The notes under the pieces are model-generated. The model had not been told where the DNA came from. It saw nothing but the letters and a program-made list of their open reading frames with translations, and did not search any database. Source: Acidobacteriaceae bacterium (GTDB taxonomy: Bacteria; Acidobacteriota; Terriglobia; Terriglobales; Acidobacteriaceae). From it: a DNA stretch of 64,000 nt. Every line of letters starts with the position of its first letter. Positions within the stretch are counted from its first letter, which is position 1. The DNA lies in NCBI GenBank assembly GCA_030037545.1, contig JASHRF010000053.1, positions 22,966 through 86,965 of the forward strand. Direction: 5' to 3'. The position numbers were made by a program, and so were the translations under genes. Shown one piece after another: positions 18,056-28,170 of the stretch.

Positions 18056-19531
18056 TCACCGCAGGCCGCGCAGCGCCGGATACAGCTTTCTCCATTTCGC
18101 GTAGCCGTTTTTATACGCGGCCACGTCGGCCGCATCGGGCTCCACGCGCTCGGCCACGTGCAGCGCCTGCGCGCAAGCCTGGTCGAGATTCTCCCAGTGA
18201 CCCGCGGCCACGCCAGCCATCAGCGCGCATCCAAATGCTCCGCCTTCTTCGGCCACCAGAATCTCCACGGCGTGCCCGTAGATGCCCGCCTGGATGCGCC
18301 GCCACAGCGGGCCGCGCGCGCCGCCGCCGCCCAGGCGGATGCCGCTCACCGGAATCTGCAGCTCATGGAAAAGGGTAAACGTGTCCTCGAGCGAGTAAGC
18401 CACGCCCTCCAGCACCGCGCGCACGCAATGCGCCGCCGTGGTCTTGGCGCCCAGGCCCACAAAGGCCGCGCGCACGTCGGGATCGAGATGCGGTGTGCGC
18501 TCGCCGAGCAGGTACGGCGCCCACTCCACGCCGTCGCTCCCCGCCGGAACGCCCGCGGCCTGCGCGTTGAGCGCGTCGTAACCTTGCCCGCAGAAGAACG
18601 TCTCCTTCAGCCAGCTCAGGCTCAATCCCGCAGCCTGCGTCACTCCCATCACGTGCCACAAGCCCGGAACCGCGTGGCAGAAAGTGTGCAGGCGTCCCTT
18701 GGGATCTTTGGTGGGCTCGGCGGTGGCCGCAAACACCACGCCCGAGGTGCCGATGGTGGCCGAAACGCTGCCCGGCTGCAGAATGCCCATGCCCACTGCG
18801 CCCGCGCCCTGGTCGCCCGCGCCCGCCGCTACCGGCGTGCCGGCGTTCAATCCCGTAAGCGCCGCTGCCTGCCCGGCGATGCGCGCGCAAATCTCCGGCG
18901 ACTCGTAAACCCGCGGCAGCCAGCGCTCGGGAATTCCCGCCGCTTCCGCAACTTCTCGCGACCAGCGCCGGTGCGTGACGTCGAGGAGCAAAGTGCCGGA
19001 AGCTTCCTGCACATCGATCGCGAACTCGCCGGTAAGCCGGTAGCGCACGTAGTCCTTGGGGCACATCACGTGGCGGATCTTGGCGAAGATCTCCGGCTGG
19101 TGGTTCTTCACCCAGAGCAATTTGGTGAGCGTGAAATTGGGCAGCGCGGGGTTGCAGGTGAGCTCGATGAGCCGCTCGTAGCCGATCTTCTCCGTGAGCC
19201 AGTCGCACTCCGGCTGGGTGCGCGTGTCGCACCAGATGAGCGCCGGCCGCAGCACCGCTCCGTTTTCGTCGAGCATGACCGCGCCGTGCATCTGCCCGGT
19301 GAGCGCGATGGCGGCCACGCGGTCGCCGGGATTCGGGGACGAGGCGAAGGCGCCGTGAATGGCCTCCACGGCCGCGCGCCACCAATCCTCGGGGTCCTGC
19401 TCTGCCCATCCCGGATGCTCGGCGCGAAAAGGCGCATGCTCGCTGGAGGATGAGCCCATGAGCGTCCCTGCCGCGTCGACAATCACCGCCCGCGTTCCTC
19501 CCGTGCCCACATCGATGCCCATGAACCACAT
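18056..19531 (-). CDS. xylB: Xylulokinase (FGGY family)
   Basis: MWFMGIDVGTGGTRAVIVDAAG, ALTGQMHGAVMLDENGAVLRPALIWCDTRTQPEC, GGGARGPLWRRIQAGIYG. Confidence 0.92.
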   Translation of the reverse strand: MWFMGIDVGTGGTRAVIVDAAGTLMGSSSSEHAPFRAEHPGWAEQDPEDWWRAAVEAIHGAFASSPNPGDRVAAIALTGQMHGAVMLDENGAVLRPALIWCDTRTQPECDWLTEKIGYERLIELTCNPALPNFTLTKLLWVKNHQPEIFAKIRHVMCPKDYVRYRLTGEFAIDVQEASGTLLLDVTHRRWSREVAEAAGIPERWLPRVYESPEICARIAGQAAALTGLNAGTPVAAGAGDQGAGAVGMGILQPGSVSATIGTSGVVFAATAEPTKDPKGRLHTFCHAVPGLWHVMGVTQAAGLSLSWLKETFFCGQGYDALNAQAAGVPAGSDGVEWAPYLLGERTPHLDPDVRAAFVGLGAKTTAAHCVRAVLEGVAYSLEDTFTLFHELQIPVSGIRLGGGGARGPLWRRIQAGIYGHAVEILVAEEGGAFGCALMAGVAAGHWENLDQACAQALHVAERVEPDAADVAAYKNGYAKWRKLYPALRGLR

Positions 19532-19635
19532 GCCCGCGCTCCTCGCTGTAAATCGGTTTTCTCTGCGCCCGCAGCATAGCAGCTTGGACCGCTCCGGGCA
19601 AAACCTAGCTTATCGTCGGGTCCTGGACGGCCAGT

Positions 19636-20322
19636 ATGAATTCCGGTGAGTATGAATTGTCATCTGAGCCGAAGTACAGCGAAGAGGGAACCGTGCTGGC
19701 CGAGCTGGCCGATTCCGAGGCCGAAATCCGCGGCCTGATGGAACTGGACGGCGCCAGCAACGCGCGCCTGCTGGGCGAGGAAGGCCGGTTGCCCGGCATC
19801 GGCGTACACGAGCTGCTCTACGGAGTGGCTTACAGCCAGATTGTGAACGCCTCGTTCACCCACGCCTCGCCCTACGGCGGACGCTTCAACAGCAACCGGC
19901 GCGGCGCGTGGTACGCGGGCCTGGAGCGGGCCACCTCCATCGCCGAAGTAGCGTTTCACCAGCGCGAGCAGTTATGCGAAATCAACTGGCCCGATGAGGA
20001 AGTCTTTACCTGCCCCGACTACCTCGCCGATTTTTCCACGCCGTTTCACGATCTGCGCGGCGGGGACAGGCGCTACAGAAAATTTCTCAAGCCGGAGCCG
20101 ATTCCCGCGTGCTACGCCGAATCGCAGCGCCTGGCCGCCAGCCTGCTGGAGCAGGGCGCCAACGGAGTTGTCTATCCCAGCGTCCGGCGCGCCGGCGGAA
20201 CATGCGTGGCCTGCTTCCGGCCAGCGCTGGTCTACCACGTGCGTCGCGGGGCGAAGCTCGAGTTTCGGGTCCACGCTGAAACTCCGTTCACGGCCGGCCG
20301 CGTTCGGGCGGTAAAGAACTAA
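19636..20322 (+). CDS. RES domain protein
   Basis: GGRFNSNRRGAWYAGLERATSIAEVAFHQ...GANGVVYPSVRRAGGTCVACFRPALV. Confidence 0.75.
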   Translation: MNSGEYELSSEPKYSEEGTVLAELADSEAEIRGLMELDGASNARLLGEEGRLPGIGVHELLYGVAYSQIVNASFTHASPYGGRFNSNRRGAWYAGLERATSIAEVAFHQREQLCEINWPDEEVFTCPDYLADFSTPFHDLRGGDRRYRKFLKPEPIPACYAESQRLAASLLEQGANGVVYPSVRRAGGTCVACFRPALVYHVRRGAKLEFRVHAETPFTAGRVRAVKN

Positions 20323-20462
20323 AAGCGGCGAGATTGCACCGTATTGCGATACGCAATTTCGCGGTGTGACCGAAGGCACATGAGCTTTTGCTGCCCCACG
20401 GCACAATAAGACTGTGAGGCCGGGCTGCCCGCGCGCCGTCCGCGCCAGGAGGAATTTGAAGC

Positions 20463-21449
20463 ATGAGCGACTTAGCCACGCTGGTGGATGCCGTAGCCGT
20501 CGATCCGCTGGTCGGCCACCCCGCGGATTATCACGTGTTTCACAAGTTCATTGCCCGCTGCAAGGATCTGGCGGCCATCGCCACGGCGGTAGTGTGGCCG
20601 CTCTCCGATGTGGCGCTGCTGGGCGCAGTCGAAGCTACCACTCATGGCCTCATCGAGCCGGTGCTCATCGGCCCTGGCGACGCCATGAAGAAGCTGGCCG
20701 GCGAAACGGGCGTGGACATTTCAAAACTCACCATCGTCGAAGCCGACTGCGAGTCCAAGGCCGCGGAAATCGGCGTGGCCATGTGCCGTGCGGGGACTGC
20801 CCAGGCGCTCATGAAGGGCAGCCTGCACACCGATGAGATGATGAAAGCCGCCATGCAGCGCGACACCGGCCTGCGTACCACGCGGCGCATCTCCCACGTC
20901 TTCGTCATGGATACGCCGGCCTACGCGCGTACCCTGCTCATCACGGATGCGGCCATCAACATTGCGCCCGAGCTCGAAGACAAGGTCGACATTGTGCAGA
21001 ACTCCATCCACCTGGCTCATGCGCTGGGCATTCCCGAGCCCAAAGTGGCGCTGCTTTCAGCGGTCGAGACCGTGAATCCCAAAATCAAATCCACGCTCGA
21101 CGCTGCGGCTCTATGCAAGATGGCCGAGCGCGGCCAGATCACGGGCGGCATCCTCGACGGGCCGCTGGCCTTCGACACCGCGGTGAGCGAGAAGGCGGCC
21201 GGCATCAAGAAGCTGGTTTCGCCGGTCACTGGCCAGGCGGACATTCTGGTGGTGCCCGATCTGGAGAGCGGCAACATGCTGGCCAAGCAGCTTGAGTATC
21301 TGGGCGGCGCGCAGTTGGCGGGCATCGTGCTGGGCACGCGCGTTCCGGCCATCCTCACCAGCCGCGCCGACTCGGCCGAAACGCGACTCACCAGTTGCGC
21401 CGTGGCCGTGCTGCTGCACTACGCAACCCATCCGGCGGTGAAGGTCTAG
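20463..21449 (+). CDS. Phosphate acetyl/butyryltransferase family protein
   Basis: LMKGSLHTDEMMKAAMQRDTGLRTTRRISHVFVMD, ITGGILDGPLAFDTAVS, PDLESGNMLAKQL. Confidence 0.88.
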   Translation: MSDLATLVDAVAVDPLVGHPADYHVFHKFIARCKDLAAIATAVVWPLSDVALLGAVEATTHGLIEPVLIGPGDAMKKLAGETGVDISKLTIVEADCESKAAEIGVAMCRAGTAQALMKGSLHTDEMMKAAMQRDTGLRTTRRISHVFVMDTPAYARTLLITDAAINIAPELEDKVDIVQNSIHLAHALGIPEPKVALLSAVETVNPKIKSTLDAAALCKMAERGQITGGILDGPLAFDTAVSEKAAGIKKLVSPVTGQADILVVPDLESGNMLAKQLEYLGGAQLAGIVLGTRVPAILTSRADSAETRLTSCAVAVLLHYATHPAVKV

Positions 21450-21698
21450 CGGCATTTTCGGAAATACGTGAACTGTTGAGGGCTGCGAAGGTGGATTTTA
21501 ATTTCACCTCAGCGACACCGGCTCTGCGAGCCGTCTGCCGCTGGGGGCCCGGAGAGGAAGAATCCACTCAGCAGTGGCGGCTTCGGTCTACACCTTTTCC
21601 GAAAATGCGATCACGTTCTTCATTTGCGGTGCCAGTCATTCATGGTTTGCAGATTTGTTCTGTGGGAGACCAGCTTGCGACACGAACCATTACTTTCG

Positions 21699-22319
21699 CT
21701 ATTTTCTGAGATATTTCTCAGGCAGCGTCAATCCCGGCCGTTCCTCGTCCCATAGAATGCTGGCCACCCAGTAACGTCCGTGGGCGCGCACGATCTGGAT
21801 GGAGTTAATGCCTCGCGCGAAGGGCCTGGAATCATTGACCGCGTGGCGGCTTTCGTAGGTGCTCCAAACATCCACGAGGTTCCCGAACTCCTCGACACGA
21901 TTGGCGATGCTGCGTTCGAAAAAGCCGTGAGCTTTGAAGTACGGATCGTCGCGTTCGACATACATGTCAGGGGTCAGGAAGACAACGTCGCTCATGCGCG
22001 CCGGCTGATTCCCGCTGGCGGCAACATCGGGACGGATGACGCCGAGCCGGCCATCCGGCAGGAACAGCGAACGAAAGCGAGTCCAATCTCGAGGTTTGCC
22101 GGCGGGTCCTGAGATTACGTCATAGAGCGCGGCTACCAGGTGCTCGACGGTGTCCACGTCGCCCGCGTTCTTCGCGGCCGGCCACCCCGGGTGAGCCGCG
22201 ATTGACCCTACGAGCGGAGGCGGCGCAGGCTGAGCAGCTTTCGATGACTGTTGCGGCAGTGCCTGCAGAGCGAGGCCTGCCAGCAGCATGCTTGATGCAA
22301 TGAGCGGTATCGCTTTCAT
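21699..22319 (-). CDS. Hypothetical exported SnoaL/NTF2-like protein
   Basis: Signal MKAIPLIASSMLLAGLALQA; FERSIANRVEEFGNLVDVWSTYESRHA. Confidence 0.6.
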   Translation of the reverse strand: MKAIPLIASSMLLAGLALQALPQQSSKAAQPAPPPLVGSIAAHPGWPAAKNAGDVDTVEHLVAALYDVISGPAGKPRDWTRFRSLFLPDGRLGVIRPDVAASGNQPARMSDVVFLTPDMYVERDDPYFKAHGFFERSIANRVEEFGNLVDVWSTYESRHAVNDSRPFARGINSIQIVRAHGRYWVASILWDEERPGLTLPEKYLRK

Positions 22320-22401
22320 GATGCGCTCCTTGAATTGGGCTCGACTGGTGAGGGTATCCCGCCCATTGTTCTCTTGGTTCCTGGTTCTGTTTTTCCCTGC
22401 C

Positions 22402-23757
22402 TCATCCCACTTTCACCAGCCTGCTCTGCAACTCCTCGAGCGTGTGGCCCTTGGTCTCAGGATAGAAAAGGGTGATCACGACCAACTGCAGCAGGGTGGC
22501 GGCGGCAAAAAAGATAAACGGCGTCTGCGGGCTTAGGGCGTGGGCCAACACCGGGAACACGAACAGAATCGCCATGTTGAAGGCCGCCATGCTGGCGTTT
22601 CCCACCCCCTGGCCCTTGGAGCGCACGGAGTTGGGAAACACTTCGCCGATATAAACAAAAACCACCAGTCCCTGCGACAGCGCGAAGAAGGCAATGAAGG
22701 CCACCAGCAATCCCAGCAGCGCCGACTGATGGCTGTTGGCGGCGAAGACCCAGGCCACGCCGGAGAGGCAGGCAGCGGTGCCGATGGCGCCCACAATGAG
22801 CAGGCTTTTGCGCCCGAAGCGGTCGATCATGGCCATGCCCACCAGCGTAAAGATCAGGTTGGTGGCGCCGATGGTGATGGCCTGCTGATCGCTGGAAAGC
22901 TGGCTGAAGCCGGCAGCGATAAAGATGGTGTGCATGTAGCTGAGGATAGCGTTGATGCCGGTGAGCTGATTGAATGCGCCGATGCTGATGGCCAGGAACA
23001 GCGGGTAGCGGTACTTCCAGCGGAAGACCGGCTCGTGCACGGTAGCGTGTTCGGCGCTGATGGCCGACTGGATCTCGGCGAGCTGGGACTGCGCATCGGG
23101 CGCGCCCATTTCAGCCAGCACCGCGAGCGCTTCGTGGCCGCGGCCGCGCGCCACCAGCCAGCGTGGCGAGCGCGGAATGCCGAAGAGGAGAATGAGGAAG
23201 ATGAGTGCAGGCAGCGCGCCCACGCCGGCCATTACCCGCCAATCCGCTCCGCCGCCAAGCCCCAGATGGCTTCCCGCATGGGTCAGCCGCACCAGGAAAT
23301 TCGACGTGTACCCAACCAGGATGCCGGAGACCACGTTGATCTGGAATGCGCCTACCAGGCGACCGCGCAGCGCCGCGGGCGCCAGCTCGGCGATGTAGAC
23401 GGGTCCCAGCACCGACGCCGCGCCGATGGCCAGCCCGCCGGCAAAGCGCGCCGCCAGCAGCATGGGCCAGCTCACCGAGCAGGCCGCGGCCAACGCCGTC
23501 AGCACGTAGAGCGCGGCGGCCAGGCGCAGTGCCGCACGCGCGCCCAGCCGCTGCCCGATGACTCCGGCCGCAAAGCAGCCCAGGATGGTTCCCACCGGCG
23601 AAGCGGCTACCGTCAACCCCATGCTGTGCGGGCTCAAACCATACTTGCGCACCACCGGGTCGATCATGCCCGAAATCACCACCGTGTCGAAGCCGTAGAG
23701 AAGCCCGCCGAGGGCTCCGGTGACGGTCGCATTCATCAGCCTGGAATTGGGACGCAT
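22402..23757 (-). CDS. MFS sugar porter family transporter
   Basis: GALGGLLYGFDTVVISG, GGLAIGAASVLGPVYIAELAPAALRGRLVGAFQ, FYPETKGHTLEELQ. Confidence 0.92.
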   Translation of the reverse strand: MRPNSRLMNATVTGALGGLLYGFDTVVISGMIDPVVRKYGLSPHSMGLTVAASPVGTILGCFAAGVIGQRLGARAALRLAAALYVLTALAAACSVSWPMLLAARFAGGLAIGAASVLGPVYIAELAPAALRGRLVGAFQINVVSGILVGYTSNFLVRLTHAGSHLGLGGGADWRVMAGVGALPALIFLILLFGIPRSPRWLVARGRGHEALAVLAEMGAPDAQSQLAEIQSAISAEHATVHEPVFRWKYRYPLFLAISIGAFNQLTGINAILSYMHTIFIAAGFSQLSSDQQAITIGATNLIFTLVGMAMIDRFGRKSLLIVGAIGTAACLSGVAWVFAANSHQSALLGLLVAFIAFFALSQGLVVFVYIGEVFPNSVRSKGQGVGNASMAAFNMAILFVFPVLAHALSPQTPFIFFAAATLLQLVVITLFYPETKGHTLEELQSRLVKVG

Positions 23758-23831
23758 GAAAAGTGTCGCACCTCAAAAATCCCCACCATGGTTACAGAGA
23801 GACCAGTCCGCGAGCAAGGCGCACAACCCAT

Positions 23832-24419
23832 TTAGTGCGGCCGCGCCAGCACCGCCAGCACCCGGCAGCGGTGTTTGTCGGCGGCGCACCAGGCCAGCGG
23901 CATCTCGCTGTCAAGCCACAGGCAGTCGCCCGCGTCCAGCACATCGCGGACCCCTCCCGCATCGAGCGCGAGTTTGCCTTCGAGCACATAAAAGACGCCC
24001 GCGACCGGACCCGCAGCGGACAGCGGCGCGGGGTTGCCGTGGCCAAGTTCTATGATTTCGGCGGCCAGAAGCGGACCGGCGTCGGCGCCATTCAGGGGTG
24101 TGGTTCGGGCCGTCTCGGGACCGCGCCCGTTGCCTTGCAGGAGCGCCTTGCGGGTGATGGATATGACGTGGCGCGCGGGCTCGGCAAAAAAATAGCCCAG
24201 CCCCACGCCGTAGATGCGGCTGATGGCGGCCAGTGTAGGTAAAGTGGGAATCATGCGGTCGGTTTCCAGCTTGGAGAGCAGCGCCGTCGACAGGCCTGTC
24301 TCCGCGGCCAGCCGCGCCAGCGTCAGCCGCTTGCGCGTGCGCAGTGCGCGCAGTTTGAGGCCGATGCAGTAGGGCTCCAGCCACGAGTGGGCGCGCGAAA
24401 CCTTGCTTGCCATCGCCAA
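23832..24419 (-). CDS. XRE regulator with C-terminal cupin domain
   Basis: LRALRTRKRLTLARLAAETGLSTALLSKLETDRMIPTLPTLAAISRIYGVGLGYFF then cupin-type C-terminus. Confidence 0.88.
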   Translation of the reverse strand: MAMASKVSRAHSWLEPYCIGLKLRALRTRKRLTLARLAAETGLSTALLSKLETDRMIPTLPTLAAISRIYGVGLGYFFAEPARHVISITRKALLQGNGRGPETARTTPLNGADAGPLLAAEIIELGHGNPAPLSAAGPVAGVFYVLEGKLALDAGGVRDVLDAGDCLWLDSEMPLAWCAADKHRCRVLAVLARPH

Positions 24420-24575
24420 CCCCTTTTGCTCAGGGAATTATCGATACAAGTTTAATCTCTGGCTTGCCGGTCGCAACTCCTGGGTCGCGGAAAACCTTCG
24501 CCTACCGGCTCCCAGCCCGGCCCCGCCTGCAACGGAATCCCTGCCACCCCGCATGGAAATTGGTACAATAACCTT

Positions 24576-24709
24576 TAGCAGCCTGTGGCGAAAGTCAAAA
24601 GTTTGAGAAAAACCATTCTCAGCGGCTAAAGCCGCATTGATTTGAGACTACTTACGGCACGGCTGAAGCCGTGCCCTTTCAAAACTCGACTTTTACCTAC
24701 AGGCTGTTA
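24576..24709 (+). repeat. Variant copy R4 of the palindromic repeat family with different terminal repeats
   Basis: Ends tagcagcctgt / acaggctgtta; internal agcggctaaagccgc and ggcacggctgaagccgtgccctttcaaaa. Confidence 0.8.
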
Positions 24710-24770
24710 GCGGTCGCCCTGGGCCCAGAATCTCTCCCGGCAAATTCCTTATCGAAAGGCTTTCTTTCTC

Positions 24771-25946
24771 ATGCATACAACTGCTCTTGTCTTTCATTGG
24801 CGGGTGTGGGGCCTGGCGGCGCTCATGGCGCTGGTGCCGGGAGCGCCTCTTGCCGCGCAGGCCAGCCCTTCGCCCGACGTGCTGGTGCTCAGCAACGGCG
24901 ACACCTTGCACGGCAAGCTGGTGAATGAGATCAACGGCGCCGTCACCTTCCACACTGACGCGCTAGGCGACGTGAAGGTGAAGTGGAGCGACGTCAAGGA
25001 GCTGCACACCGGCCAGAAGTTCGCTGTCCTCAATAAGAGCTTCAAGCCGCAGGGCCGGAAAACCGCGGCCCAGATTCCGGTGGGAACGCTGGACGTGGCC
25101 GGGAAGGCGGTGACGGTGCACGAGCAGAATGGCGTCACGCCCCCGCCGATTCCGACCGCGGATGCGGCCTACGTGGTGGACCAGTCCACGCTCGACCAGC
25201 AGGTTTACCACCGTCCCAGCATCTTTACCGGCTGGAACGGCGCGGCCACGGCCGGCGCCACCATCGTTGAGGCCACGCAGAACCAGTACACGGTGTCGGG
25301 CTCAGTGGGCCTGGTGCGCACCGTGCCGGGCGTGAGCTGGCTGGACACGCGCAACCGCACTTCGGCGGATTTCAGCGGCTCCTTTGGCAAAATCACAGAG
25401 CCGGGAACGGCTGCCGTCAAGACCGCCATCTTCCAAGCCGGCGCCGAGCGCGATGAATACTTTTCCACGCGCTTTTTCGGCCTCGCCCAGGTGGGGTTCG
25501 ACCACAACTTCGGCCAGTTGCTGGCCCTGCAGTCGGTGTACGGCGGCGGGATTGGCTTCACAGCTCTGAAGACTCCCAAGCATCAGCTCGATGTGAAGGC
25601 GACCATCCAGTATGAGAGCCAGCAGTTTATGGTTCCCGCGCCTCCGTCCCCCGCCAGCCCCAACCAGAACCTGATTGGCTCTACCTTCTCCATCAGTTAC
25701 CTGCTCAAGCTCAAGCTTTTTTCGCTCACGCAGGAGGCGGCCTTTATTCCCGCCTATGACACGCCACACGACTACTCGGCCAACGAGACCGATACGCTCT
25801 CCTTTCCGGCTTACAAGAACTTCAGCTTTTCCGTCGGCACGCTGGACAGCTATCTGAACGATCCTCCGTTATCGACCCCGCCCACCAAGCCCAATTCATT
25901 TCAATTCACCATGGGCCTGACCTACGCAATCAAGTCGAAGTACTGA
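24771..25946 (+). CDS. DUF481-type outer membrane protein
   Basis: LSNGDTLHGKLVNEINGAVTFHTDALGDVKVKWSDVKELHTGQKFAV; beta-barrel-like C-terminus. Confidence 0.75.
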   Translation: MHTTALVFHWRVWGLAALMALVPGAPLAAQASPSPDVLVLSNGDTLHGKLVNEINGAVTFHTDALGDVKVKWSDVKELHTGQKFAVLNKSFKPQGRKTAAQIPVGTLDVAGKAVTVHEQNGVTPPPIPTADAAYVVDQSTLDQQVYHRPSIFTGWNGAATAGATIVEATQNQYTVSGSVGLVRTVPGVSWLDTRNRTSADFSGSFGKITEPGTAAVKTAIFQAGAERDEYFSTRFFGLAQVGFDHNFGQLLALQSVYGGGIGFTALKTPKHQLDVKATIQYESQQFMVPAPPSPASPNQNLIGSTFSISYLLKLKLFSLTQEAAFIPAYDTPHDYSANETDTLSFPAYKNFSFSVGTLDSYLNDPPLSTPPTKPNSFQFTMGLTYAIKSKY

Positions 25947-26274
25947 GCTGCCGGCGGTACAAGGCGTTATCTTGGAGCTGCTCGTGGCCTGGGGGTAATC
26001 AGCCGCGGATTACCGCAAATCTCCCCGGAAGTACCACAAAGCAGAAATAATTTGTATTCCCAACCATCGGCAAAAGCAGATAATGGTGGCGTCATTCCCA
26101 AAGGCCTTGGGATTTCAACAGATCAGGGCGCCGATCTCATCGGGCCAGAGAACGATTTTTCCTCATGAATGCGAGGGCAGGTGTAGTGTGCCGGAAACAG
26201 CGGCTCTGTCACTTTTCAGGAGCCCGGTTCCAGCCGCAGCGTGTACCGGCCCGCGCGGAATTGCGCTGGTTCGG

Positions 26275-28170
26275 ATGGAAAGCCCTTCCCGGGAATCGGC
26301 GGAGGCGCCGGGCTCCGCGCTGATTTTTGGCAACTTCCGGCTCGTTGCCGGCGGCAGCCTCTTCCGCGGAGAAACGCGGTTGGAGATTACGCCGGCAGAG
26401 CTAGCAGTGTTGCGCCTGTTGCTGACTCACCCCGGCCAGATCGTCTCCGCGGCCCAGGTTCGCGAGGCCATGGGGAGTGCGAGCAGCCCGGCCCGGGCTG
26501 TTCCTGCCTGCATCGAGTCCCTGCGCGCGAGCCTTGGCCCCGAAGATCTCATTGAGACGGTGTACAAGCGCGGCTACCGGTTACGGGCTGGAGTGCGTCC
26601 ATACCGCAGCGGATTGCTCTCTGCCGAGCCGGGTTCGCCTTTCGCTCCGCTGCCCGCTCCGATCCTTGTGCCGAGTCTTGCCATCGTTCCATTCAGCGCC
26701 GCAGCCGGCACCCCGGAATACCTGGCCTGGGCGCTCGCGGATGAAACTGCCGCGCATCTGGCGCAGGCCAGGCCGATCTCTTTTCGCATCGCGGCTTCGC
26801 AATCGGTGGCCACTCTGGCCGGCCGCGGACTGAGCGCGCAGCAGATCGGCGCCGCCATGGGCGCCAGCCTGGCTCTTACCGGTAAAGTCTGGGCCTCGCC
26901 CACACACTTCCGCGTACGCCTGCAGATGATTCAGGTCGCCGGCGACCGGGAGTTGTGGTCGGAAGACCTGCTGATCGAGCTGGGCCAGGTTCCGCAACTG
27001 AGCCGTAGACTGGCCGCGCGGATTCAGTCGCGCCTGGAGGCGAGCATCACGATCTCGGCCGGGACCGGAGGGGAGCCCGTGCTAGAGCCGCCCTCCGTTG
27101 CTCCGCCAGCCGTTGAAAGCGTCCGGCGGACTCCGGAAGGAAGCTCCAAAACGATTCTCGAGCAAGACGAATCGTGGGAACTGCTCGCGCGCGCACGCAG
27201 CGAATGGCGCAGCCTGGAGCGCCACCAGATGCAGGATGCCCTGCAACGGCTGACCCGCGCCGCCGATCTCGATCCCACGCTGGCGGAAGCGCGCATCGAG
27301 CTGGCGAATCTGTGCGTGGCGCAGGCCCTGCACGGCTATTTGCAGCCGGGGACTGCCGCGCAAATGGTGCATCGCGCGGCGCAGCGGTTCCTTGATTCCG
27401 AGGATCGCACTCAGAGCGCTGCGACTGGAGCAGCAAATCTGCTTCCGGCAGCCATACTTCCCGCGCTCGGATGGGTCCACTTCTACGCCGATCGCGATCT
27501 GCCCGCGGCGCTCCAGGCCTTCGAGGGATCCGCGCATCTGCCCCACGACTCCCGGGTTACCAGCGCCCGCACTCTGTTTCCGCTCAGCCGCCGCCGCTTC
27601 ACTGAGGCCATCGACCTATTGAGCGCGGCACTGCGCCTGGACCCCTGGTCAGCCCTGCTGCACGCGCGGATGGCCTGGGCTCTGCACCTGGCCGGCGAGG
27701 CTGCGGCCAGCGTCAAGCAGGCCGAGTACGCGCTTGCGGAGTTTCCTGACGACGAATCCCCCGCGCTCATCGGAGCCCTGGTGCTGGCGGCCAACGGCCA
27801 GGCGGGCCAGGCGGTGAAGATTGCCAGGGAGCTGGCGCGCCAACGCCCCTATTTCGACGCTGCCTCCGGCGTGCTGGCCCACGCGCTGGTTTGCGGCGGG
27901 CATCCTGAAGAGGCGCGCGAGATCCTCGAACGGCTGGAGTGGCTCAGTCGCGAACGCTATGTTATGAGCACCTTCAATGCCGCGGCCTGGGTGGCGCTGG
28001 ATGAGCCTGAGGCTGCGATCCAGCAGTTACGCGCGGCAGAGCAGGCCCGCTGCCCGTGGTTCTTTCAGATGATGGCAGACCCTCGGTTGGCCGCGCTCCA
28101 CGCGCACCCGGAATTCCAGGCCATGGAGGCCATTCTGGCCGGCATGGAAGCGACGGCTGTGAACCGCTAA
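26275..28170 (+). CDS. Winged-helix (CadC/OmpR-type) regulator with TPR-like C-terminal region
   Basis: FGNFRLVAGGSLFRGETRLEITPAELAVLRLLLTHPGQIVSAAQVREAMG...ETVYKRGYRL; long helical repeat region. Confidence 0.8.
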   Translation: MESPSRESAEAPGSALIFGNFRLVAGGSLFRGETRLEITPAELAVLRLLLTHPGQIVSAAQVREAMGSASSPARAVPACIESLRASLGPEDLIETVYKRGYRLRAGVRPYRSGLLSAEPGSPFAPLPAPILVPSLAIVPFSAAAGTPEYLAWALADETAAHLAQARPISFRIAASQSVATLAGRGLSAQQIGAAMGASLALTGKVWASPTHFRVRLQMIQVAGDRELWSEDLLIELGQVPQLSRRLAARIQSRLEASITISAGTGGEPVLEPPSVAPPAVESVRRTPEGSSKTILEQDESWELLARARSEWRSLERHQMQDALQRLTRAADLDPTLAEARIELANLCVAQALHGYLQPGTAAQMVHRAAQRFLDSEDRTQSAATGAANLLPAAILPALGWVHFYADRDLPAALQAFEGSAHLPHDSRVTSARTLFPLSRRRFTEAIDLLSAALRLDPWSALLHARMAWALHLAGEAAASVKQAEYALAEFPDDESPALIGALVLAANGQAGQAVKIARELARQRPYFDAASGVLAHALVCGGHPEEAREILERLEWLSRERYVMSTFNAAAWVALDEPEAAIQQLRAAEQARCPWFFQMMADPRLAALHAHPEFQAMEAILAGMEATAVNR

